A DNA stretch of 64,000 nt from Gaertneriomyces semiglobifer (lineage: Eukaryota; Chytridiomycota; Chytridiomycetes; Spizellomycetales; Spizellomycetaceae). The position numbers were made by a program, and so were the translations under genes. The stretch is from positions 124,001 through 188,000 of the forward strand of contig JAHLKF010000001.1 in NCBI GenBank assembly GCA_025558075.1, read 5' to 3'. Below the pieces are notes generated by a model that was not told the DNA's origin, did not search any database, and saw only the letters and a list, made by a program, of their open reading frames with translations. This document shows, one piece after another, positions 55,364 to 64,000 of the stretch (positions within the stretch are counted from its first letter, which is position 1; each line of letters begins with the position of its first letter).

Positions 55364-56562
55364 CTAGGTATCTACTACTTTTTCATACCCGAAGCCAAGC
55401 TCCACTGGCCATTGAGGAGGATACACGACTGGGCAGTTCATTCTACTCTCAAACCCAAAATTGTCAAGTACGCCTAGGGTCACTTGCCGGCAACCCAAGA
55501 TCTTGACCCAGCGCAGGCGATGACACTGGCCAGCGAACGCCTGAATGCCAGCGTTCGTGATCCGTTCCGCATGATGAATCACAATGATTTCCAGGTTCGG
55601 CAAGTGATGTGCCAAACGAAAGAGCTGCTCATCAGTGGCGGGGGTATACTGCATCAAGCAGAGATACTTCAGCTTTGCTGCAAACTCGGAGCCAGTTATC
55701 AGTTCGATCTCGTCATCACCGAACAAGTGACACGATGCTAACGAAAGCCTTTCAATATTCTGGCAGCCACGTATTAAGGAGGAAAGCCCATCAATGGTAA
55801 TATATCCGTTGAGGACAAAGTGAAGTTCTGGAGAAGGACTCATCAGCATAGTTCCGATGTCGTGATCACAATGGCCACATGTTACCTCGCAAGTTCGGAC
55901 AGGAGCTGGCAATAAACGTCATGAGTTGCTTCATAGAGTTTGCATCAAAGCTCGTCGCTCTATAGTTTTCCATTGTAATGTCTAGACGCTCTAACTATAT
56001 GGCCTGGTTGATTAGCGTTCAACGCTACCATGATCAGAATGGACACACCATACCTTTATAAATATACCATTCATAGAGAGTGTACTCAGCGCATCCAATA
56101 GATAGTTGGGCTTCATACTTTTCAGTGATAGCTCTCGGAGCCGGTTACAATGGTTTGCAATGGAGTCGAGCGTAGTCGGTTGAAGATTTGAACATTGCAA
56201 TTGACGGATAGCACTCCCACATTTCACAAAAATTCTGTGAAGCAGCTGCCGGTTGAAAGCAACTGCGCCTTTCAATGTCGGATATAATCTTCGAAGCTCG
56301 CGTAAATCAGGCTCAACGTTTAGGACGCCCCAAGTTGCTGGCAACCAGAATAACTTGTCGAATGGCCTTGATATCAAGCGTACTGGCCGAAAACATTTCA
56401 CTATTACTGCAAGCATGCTCATTTCCTATTACATTGTGCTGCGCACTTACTGTTCTGTTTCTCGTGAAACGTAAAGTACTTGAAGAATTCAATCAGCAAC
56501 TCTTCAGGCAAGTCCAAGATATGAAGCGCCTCCGCAGGAGGCACGCTACTTATACTCTCCAT
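55364..56562 (-). CDS. F-box/leucine-rich-repeat protein
   Basis: Exons 56451-56562, 56054-56406, 55886-55988 and 55364-55827 on the minus strand; 343 residues. The first exon carries an F-box (ILDLPEELLIEFFKYFTFHE). Cysteine-containing LRRs follow: CGSAIRQLQCSNLQPTTLDS, NHCNRLRELSLKSM, SSCPNLRELHF, GCQNIERLSLASCHLFGDDE, LPNLEIIVIHHAERITNAGI and QCHRLRWVKILGCRQVTLGV. The LxxLxLxxC and ITNAGI forms are those of the Grr1/FBXL substrate receptors of SCF ligases. Splicing restores two repeats precisely. Confidence 0.87.
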
Positions 56563-56986
56563 GGCCCCTACGCTGCTCTATTTTACTGCTGCCTACCTCT
56601 ATTCGCCGGATTTTCCCAGGTCCTCACATTTCAATGAATGCGCTGCGTCGCGCTTCACACAAGTGTCTCACGGTTTAAGCGTCTGAGTTTATTACGTAAG
56701 CCATAACGCGTGCGTAGGCAGACCAACCAAATTCAGGCCCAGAAGAGCAGAAGAGCGTGCAAACAATGTCCTGACCATCCCGTCTGCACAAAGTTCTCTT
56801 ATGGGAGGTGACAAAAAAGGACGGAGGCCGCTTTAATTTAGTCATTGTATCTTCGACATTTTCAGTCACTTGTGCAAGAGGCATCCCCTACGTCGGATTG
56901 TCCAATTTCCCACCAGTCCCAGCTGTGCATTTCATTTGCACGTGTATCAGTAGCCTTTATCATTCGTCCGTACCTCATATTCCAGT
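56563..56986. promoter_or_regulatory. divergent promoter region
   Basis: About 420 bases between the F-box/LRR gene and IQGAP, transcribed away from each other. No gene was seen. Confidence 0.45.
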
Positions 56987-59900
56987 ATGTCAGATCCAAC
57001 GAGTCCGACTAGTCCAACATTTCAAACTGCTCCGGATTTGCCGGCAATTCCGCTGGATGTAGGCGACGTCGCAGGTAAACCGAAAACGTTGAGAAGACGG
57101 AAACGTCACACCGGTCCTTACCGTACGTAAATTTTAGGCATTCAAGGACGGATAAAGTTCAAGCACGAAAAGCAGGAAGGTGGGCCTCGCGACGCTTCAT
57201 GGATGGACAAGGAGAGGGCCCAATTGCAGGCATACGAGTATCTTTGTCACATCGGTGAGGCAAAAGAGTAAGTGTGGTCAAATCAGACTACGCTCAAGCA
57301 TATTGGTTTACATGATTTCTTAAGGTGGATTGAAGCGTGCATTAAGCAAGAAATTGCTCCCATTGATCAGCTTGAGGAGGAGCTCCGGAACGGGATCGTC
57401 CTCGCACATTTATCGAAATTCTTTCAACCGGAGGCTGTAAAGAAGATATACGAAGATCGCACACGACTACATTGGAAGCATTCAGATAATGTCAACTATT
57501 TTTTCGAAGCTTGCAAACGGGTTGGGTTACCGGAAGTAAGTGGGGAAGTGGTTTGACGGTTCGATGGGCTGGGTAGCTGATGGCCACGTCAGCTTTTCCT
57601 CTTTGAATTGACGGACTTGTACGACAAGAAAAACATTCCCAAGGTTATTTACTGCATTCATGCGCTGAGGTACCTATTTACCTCCAAGCCTTCGCGTAAC
57701 ATCCTTATCTACCTCCATACTAACGATGACTTCTTCAGTCACTTGCTTTCCATCAAGGGTCTTGCGCCATCTATGAAGAATTTGTTTGGCCAGCTACAGT
57801 TTACAGATGAACAATTGGACGCTACGAAATTGTCGCTTGAGGAAGCTGGCGTCGCGATGCCGGCTTTCCGAAACGTTGGAGATGCTCTGAACCGAGAGCT
57901 TGGAGGTCCAGCAGAATTAAGCCCGCAAGAATGTGAGTAGCAATTGCCCCCTCTCTTTCCCGGAAGCGTTCTCACAAGTTGCTCTCTCGTATTGGACAGT
58001 GCGAGATCAGCTTTTCGCAGATAACGTTGATCAAGTCATAAAATGTCAAGCTCTTACGCGCGGGTACATTACTCGAAGACGATATGTTCAAGATTTGGAA
58101 GCTTATCGTCGTCAGCAAGCAGAGCTTGCGAGACGACGAGAAGACCAGCGAGTGCGCGATATTGTGCATGCACAAGCCACCGTTCGCATGCACCTTCAAC
58201 GCAAGAAATATCTACAAAGATTACAACGGTACAAGGACAGCGAGGCTGCTATTACCCGTCTTCAGGCAACCTGGAAAGCGCGACAGGCACAGCGCGCATA
58301 CAAAAGGTATAATGAAGCCATCCGCGAGAAGCATGAAGCATGGGCGAAGTTGCAAGCAATGTACCGCGCAAAGATACAACGGCGTGAATATCTTGATAGG
58401 TTAAAGTATCTCAAGAGCCAAGATGATGCAGTCAGTAAGATTCAGTCAGTCTGGAGGGCAAAGAAGATGGCCGAATCGTATAAAGCCTTATCACGCCTCG
58501 ACAACCCGAATGTGAAAGTGTTGCATAATTTCATGGACGTGCTGGAAGATACTGACATCGACTTTGAGGAAGATTCTGAGCTTGAGCGTCTACGCCAGCT
58601 GGTCGTAAAGCGAATCCGTGAGAATATCACCACCGAAAGCGAAGTCAATGATTTGGATGTGAAAATTTCCCTTCTTGTGCGGAATCGGATAACTCTTGAG
58701 GAAGTTGTACATTATACATCGAAGAAAATGCGTGCTGCCCTTTCGAATACTCAAATGAGTGAGAAGAATCAGGGGATACTAAATCTTAATGGACGAGATA
58801 AGGAAAGCCGAGAGAAGAGAATACACTATGAAGAGTTGTTCTACCTCTTGCAGACTCAACCGCATTACTTGGCAAAGTTGATCTTTGCGATGAACCGCAG
58901 TGGTGGAAATGTCACCAAGTTTCTCACCCGGGTGGTTCTTTCTTTATATGGATATGCGCAGGACAAGCGCGTGGAGTCGCTTCTCTTGGGCTTGTTCAAA
59001 GAAGCGATTAAGCTGGAAGTGGATGACATCTCTTCCTTGGAAGAGTTTTGGAGAGCCGACCCAATCTTCATTAAATTGGTAGTGGACTACACCCGCCGTG
59101 GCGGGAACGCCGAGTATTTGCGAAATCTAGTACAACCTATCATCAAGGAGGTAGTTAACGATCGGAATCTGAATCTCGAAACCGACCCTCTCATGATCTA
59201 CCGCACACTGATTGCCGCGGAAGAGTCTCAGACTGGAAAGAAAAGCAGTCGTCCATATGAGGTAACGTGGAAGCAAGCAGCAGAAGATCCAGAAGTGAGA
59301 AAAACGCAGGCAGAGAGGATGGCAAAGGTCAGGGATCTTTGCGAGCGCCTGCGCACAGCCATTTCTGCGTCTGCGAAAACTATGCCGTATGGTCTTCGTC
59401 TGATTGCCCGAGAGTTACGTGATGCACTACATAAGCGCTTCCGTGGACACGACGATGAGATTGTCCGTCAAGTTGGAGCAAACTTCATGTACTATCGATA
59501 CATCAACCCCGCCATTATTCAACCAGAGCAGTTTGAAGTGATCGAGATAGCGGTGGCAAGTGCGCTGACGCCTATGCAACGCAAAAATTTGGCCGAAGTT
59601 GGTAAGACGCTGCATCAGATATGTGTCGGAAAATTGTACTCGAGCGAAGACGAGGTTCTGTCATCATTAAACCCCTTCATTACCGATTCGGCAAAGGTCT
59701 TTATGTCCTTTTTCAAAGAAGCCAGTACGGTGGACCCCGAAATGGAGGACGAATATGTGGAAGCGATGAACGAGTACGCCAGCATGGCGCAGAAACAAAG
59801 GCCAACCGTTAAGCTGTCTCCTGGAGAAATTTTCCAGCTCCATGCAAGCTTGCAGGAAAACCTGGAGGATATTGCGACGGATAAGAAGGATAATTTGCGG

Positions 59901-61083
59901 GAAATTATTGCGGATTTACAACCGGTGCCACCAATTGTGTCCGGTTCTGACGGCGTTGAGGTAGAGCTTCGACTCAGAAACAGGTACCCGACGCTGGAAG
60001 ATGAGCGAGCTGCGAGGTTAAAGCTGTTGTGGAATGAGGGCAAGAGGTACATTGCCGCTGTGTTGCGCATACAGTCTGGGCAAAACCTGTTGGACATGCT
60101 AGAGGCTCCAGTAACTGAGGCCGAAGAAGTTGCCTTCCAAGAGTTGGTAGTACGCGAGCAACAGCAAATTGAAGTCAAAAGAGACATTGAACGTGCACAT
60201 AGAGAAGAGTTCCAGAGCATTAACAACCTCGCCCTGACACCGAATAGTGCAATGGGCAGCCGCGACCTAAGCTCGAGTATGAACAATTTGGCACGATTAA
60301 GCAGTACTAGCCGCAAATTTGGCAGCGCCGCCGATTTACTTCGAGGGCCTGATGGGAACGGTGCGAACTTTTTCAATCTTAAGCGACGCGCGCTGGAGAC
60401 CATGGCAAAGCTAGAAGAAGAAGGGCAACTCACAAAAGCAAATAAATATCAAGATATGTTGAATGCAATTGCTAAAGACATGTTGACAAAATCGCGACGG
60501 CGGTCACGAAGACGAAAGGAATTGGAATCCTTGAGAAACACCTTGAAGAATTTGAATGAGAAGTCACGATACCTGGAGGACCAGAAAAAGTCGTATCATG
60601 ATTATATCGATGCTTGCATGTCGCAGTTGCAAAACAAAAAGCACAAGGGAAGGAAACCTCTTCCTTTCACACGCCAATATCATCACTTGCGGGAGCTACA
60701 GAAAGCAGGTACCGTCCCAAAATTCGGATCGTACAAGTATTCCGCCGCAGATTTGCATCGAAAGGGAGTCTTGATTAGCATCGAAGATGTCAATCCCAAG
60801 CTTTACAGTGTTGTGACCATGACAATCTCATCCAATGAGGCAGGGGTGTTCAACGTAGAGGCCTCTACAATTGGCGTGAACGAGAAGTATGAGCTGCGCT
60901 TGGAAGAATTGCTCGCCGCTCAGTACAACAACGAAAGCGTCATAACCTTGGGTGAAATGGCCAAAGCAAAGATCAACTTAAATTTACTGATTTTCTTGCT
61001 GAACAAAAAGTAAGTGATGTCCGGCTGCCGCACTTCTCAAATGCGCTTTCTGACGTCGTAATGTCAATAGGTTTTACGGATAA
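56987..61083 (+). CDS. IQGAP-family scaffold (Rng2/Iqg1-like)
   Basis: Exons 56987-57074, 57138-57267, 57325-57535, 57593-57932, 58000-61009 and 61071-61083; 3792 coding bases, 1263 residues. A calponin-homology actin-binding domain spans about residues 55-190 (QLEEELRNGIVLAHLSKFFQ). Five IQ motifs follow (KCQALTRGYITRRRYV, HAQATVRMHLQRKKYL, RLQATWKARQAQRAYKRY, KLQAMYRAKIQRREYL, KIQSVWRAKKMAESY), binding calmodulin or myosin light chains. The GAP-related domain contains LRLIARELRDALHKRF and VGANFMYYRYINPAIIQPEQ; as in other IQGAPs the Arg finger is lost (YYRY in place of FLRF), so it binds rather than hydrolyses with Rho GTPases. The RasGAP_C end closes with NLLIFLLNKK|FYG, where the last 13-base exon supplies FYG. 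It organises the cytokinetic ring. Confidence 0.95.
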
Positions 61084-61315
61084 TTGATAAAGTATATAAT
61101 GGTATTACAGTAATTAAATGGCATTTGGCATGTGAGCATCTTGGCGACGCTCCAACATCTTGGCCCATCAGCTACAGTTTAAACGCGGCGCGCAGCCTCG
61201 TGTCTGCTTTGAGTTTAGAGTCGAGCTCTATGTATCGCTCTGGAGCGGTTTCCTTATGCTAAATGTGAAGCAGTTACAATTTGTTTTTCGCGACCAAGAA
61301 TGTATGCACCTCGCA
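61084..61315. other. convergent intergenic region
   Basis: About 230 bases between IQGAP and DRC7, both ending here. No gene. Confidence 0.5.
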
Positions 61316-64000
61316 TCACGTTACCTTGGCAAGGCGCTTCTCAAGGATGTGAATTTTAAAGAGCGCATCATTGCAGAATTTCACGTACTCCTCGGTCTCC
61401 TCAACGGTCATGGAATCCGCGTTGCGGCTATACGCCAACTGACGTCTTTGATATTCTGCCGTTACTTCGTCCAGTCTGCCTTGAATGATATTGGCCTTTT
61501 CTATCAGTCTTTCCTTGAAGCTTTTCAAGCAGGCATCCTTCACTTGAAGCGCTTCCTCGCGACCCAAGCTCATTGGATTATCCTTTTAGCACTGGTGAGC
61601 ATTCCAACCACACCAAGTCAGGCACGCTGTGCAGTATCTTACGTGGTTCACCAAGAACGGCGAAAGGTAATCCAAATCTGCGGCCTTCGCCTCTTCTTCT
61701 TCTTTGTAGGTCTCCTTCTGCTCTTCGCTTGGTATGTCCTGCAATGATTTCAAGTCGTCATTGCGTGTCAACTACCACAACGAACAATACTTATTGATTG
61801 CACGTACCGTCTGATTCCGGATTGTGTCGTAGATGGAAATCGACAAGGCTACATCTTTTTCTTCAGCGTGTCTATTCGATAAGATATCTGCAATCTCTCG
61901 ATCTGAATTCTTAATGGCGCTAAGGCAGGTCTGCTCTGCACGAAGGAGCTCGAGCAGTTCGGCATATAACTGCTGCCTTTTGTATGGTTTCACATATGGG
62001 TTCACCTGCAATGTTTTCTCAGAGATAGTTCCCACAATCAAATCTGACCGCTGTTGTGACTTACGTCGAAGCTCACAATCATGTCCAAGAACGTATTCTT
62101 CTGCTCAGCCGTGGGCTTTCGGAACTCGCGTGTCGCAGCGATAATTCTTCCTGCTGGTAGATGATATGTAACACGGATCTACAGCCGACTTTTAAGTTGA
62201 CTGGGAGAATTAGCGCAGGCTTCAGTATTGATGCCTTACTTTATCCTCCCGCAGGAAGTATGTTCGTTTCGCAGCATCTTGAGATACGCTTACATCTGTG
62301 GCAACATCAATTGAGTTCATATTCCCTTGATACATGCAATGCTTGTAGCTAATCCTCATACCCGGGTCGCGATCAAACTTCTCCGTCATTTTTATTATGG
62401 CACCTCTGACAGGATCATCGTCTTCCTGCGAGAGCGTCATTGAAGACAACCGTCTACCTGCTCGAACCATGACCGAACCTACCGCGTCATCTTCAAACGT
62501 CACACTTCTGTATACGAGACGGTCATCCCTTTCAGTGAAATACTCCATCACCTTGGTAATATCGTCTACTCGCTTGACGAGACCATCAGATCTGGCGCTA
62601 GGATAAAATATCACCTCCTTGGTGTAGCCCTCAACAATAACATGTTCCTTCAACCCATGTGGACGACCAGGGTCAAAGAATTCATGCACGCGCCGCTCAA
62701 AGGGTACTCGGATTCGCTGCCGCAGTTTATCCCTAACAGTTGTCAATGAAGCATATATCAATATGATAGCTGCAGCCAATAGTACCTTCGATTGGCGAAA
62801 TACTCATGTATCTCTCCATTAAAGTCTGTAGCGTCATCCGCAAAGAATGTTACACGGCTAACCATTCCATCTTTGCGGCAATAATCTGCGAAGAGTTCCT
62901 AGTCCAAAAGATAAATAAAAGAATTCATGGCGACTTTTCAGAGGAACGATACCAACATGTCGCGCGTTCTGATAAACGACACTTTTTGCACCGAGCGGGC
63001 ACCGGGCCTCAAAATCTTCTTTCGGAATGTGTAGGCGCTCTACCCAAGATGGTGGTAGGTCCAGCACATCTGGGGTGTTATCTTCATTGTCTTCTTCATC
63101 TGACGCATTATCTCCGACGTCATCTTCCTCACTGCGATTTGGATCCACCCCGCCAGGTTGCGTATTGTCCAGCAATACGAATTCCCATTTGGTGTTATCT
63201 CCCAAATCAAATGATATGCCCTTTGTAAACAAAGCGTCACGCACGCTGCGAAAAACCTTGGGAACCCCCGCATGTCAAGCTTACAACTAACCTTAAGACC
63301 CTCGTAGCAAACCTGCATATTCACCCAATAGTTGACCGAGCTGAACACGCTTTCGACTCCCAGATAGCATTCGTTCTCTGGCGAACATATTGCACCAGTG
63401 GTCGGCTCTAAGATATGAAGTCTTAGAAATCGAAGCCCGGACAGTAATTGGAGGCACTCTTACCGATGAAGAACGCCTCCGCAACCTCTCTTTTCCCAGG
63501 CAAAACGAGGACCCAAGAATGCACCCGAAGTCCCTTCAATTCATCATCGTCATCGTCCGACATCTGGTCACGTAATCTTAGCTGCAGCGCAACAATGAAC
63601 ACAAGCATAAGACATACCGCTTGTGCTTCCGCTTCTCTTTTCTGGCGTGCTTCTAAATCCTCTCGTTCTTTTACTTTAAGCTTCTCCTCTTGCTTCGAAA
63701 GGAACTGGCTTTTCAACTGCCGCGGGGGTTTAATTCTGTACTTATTAGGCGTGGCATCGGCCCCCTTTCCCACTCTTTGCAGTTTTTCTGACCCCTGCTC
63801 GCCACGCGCGGTCATTGGGGATGCTATGCCGACTGCATCGCTTGTAATTCTACTTTGGTCCATTAACGTCACTGACCGGCTAGCGTAGCCTGAAACAACA
63901 TAAGCATCGTAGCCTACACCGCGAAGCAGTGAGACCAAAAGAATGGAATAGTCAAAAGCGTTTCCTTGTTGCAGTCTGGCTGTATATGCGGGGCCAGGTA
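61316..64000 (-). CDS. DRC7: dynein regulatory complex subunit 7 (DRC7/CCDC135), 5' part beyond the window
   Basis: A many-exon minus-strand gene entering from base 64000 and ending at TGA 61316-61318. Confident exons include 63618-64000 (GNAFDYSILLVSLLRGVGYD, then KYRIKPPRQL), 63464-63581 (GLRVHSWVLVLPGKREVAEA), 63292-63407 (CYLGVESVFSSVNYWVNMQV) and one starting at 63256 (ISFDLGDNTKWEFVLLDN, then PSWVERLHIPKEDFEARCPL). Further segments encode GMVSRVTFFADDAT, HEFFDPGRPHGLKEHVIVEG, VKRVDDITKVMEYFTERDDR, VALSISIYDTIRNQTV, LDYLSPF and LKSFKERLIEKANIIQGRLD. Every block aligns in order with animal and algal DRC7, a linker of the nexin-dynein regulatory complex in motile flagella. It therefore implies a flagellated zoospore stage. 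Confidence 0.93.

Noticed and set aside
59615..60433. 272-residue minus-strand frame in IQGAP
   Set aside because: Serine-rich antisense shadow of the coiled, charged part of IQGAP.

Overview
The window is eukaryotic and reads as a zoosporic (chytrid-type) fungus. Genes are broken by short GT-AG introns, mostly 57 to 90 bases. It carries fungal hallmarks (ATP sulfurylase with a C-terminal APS-kinase-like domain, a CBM18 chitin deacetylase, an IQGAP of cytokinesis) next to genes kept by flagellated or early-diverging lineages and missing from most Dikarya: the axonemal dynein-regulatory-complex subunit DRC7, a presenilin, and a KCC-like cation-chloride cotransporter. No rRNA, organellar or bacterial signature was seen. 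The lineage call is an inference from gene content.

Layout. 1-12.4 kb is a compact housekeeping block: an edge fragment, a SAP-like nuclear protein containing an internal histone H3 tail look-alike, an F-box protein, a MACROD-type macrodomain hydrolase, a YjbQ-family protein, a WD40 protein, an EI24-like membrane protein and tRNA pseudouridine synthase Pus3. 13.2-14.9 kb is ATP sulfurylase, followed by about 5 kb of gene-poor DNA holding a decayed copy of its own 3' end and other worn reading frames. 19.9-24.8 kb has a glutamine-rich Sfp1/JAZF1-type zinc-finger protein with a long leader, a GST-like protein and a Mim1/Tom13-like protein. 25.0-27.5 kb is a presenilin whose 5' end overlaps a MYND zinc-finger frame, possibly one fused gene. 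28-30 kb is a pseudogene patch: a partial copy of the neighbouring transporter, a shattered protein kinase and a possible Trm6 remnant. 30.8-42.2 kb is again dense: a 13-exon cotransporter, an Sds3-like Sin3-complex subunit, a cyclin, a two-BIR survivin/Bir1 protein, a cyclic phosphodiesterase and an FNBP4-like WW protein.

43-55.2 kb is the dynamic part. Two identical tRNA-His genes lie about 10.4 kb apart in opposite orientation. On the 5' side of each sits a copy of the same unrecognised repeat gene, whose long copy has a GIY-YIG-like segment: a nearly full copy beside the first tRNA and a truncated copy beside the second. Between them lie a RasGEF pseudogene, a small GC-rich gene, an HNH-nuclease protein with a possible hydrophobic leader, the chitin deacetylase and several foldback (inverted-repeat) sequences. 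55.3-64 kb returns to ordinary genes: an F-box/LRR protein, IQGAP and a right-edge-truncated DRC7.

Functions are mostly independent housekeeping. Shared themes are chromatin and division (Sds3, Bir1, cyclin, IQGAP), ubiquitin ligase adaptors (two F-box proteins), nucleotide and tRNA processing (macrodomain, Pus3, cyclic phosphodiesterase) and zoospore motility (DRC7). Exon models were assembled by eye from frame continuity, splice consensus and family recognition; total coding lengths were checked to be multiples of three where exact exons are given.
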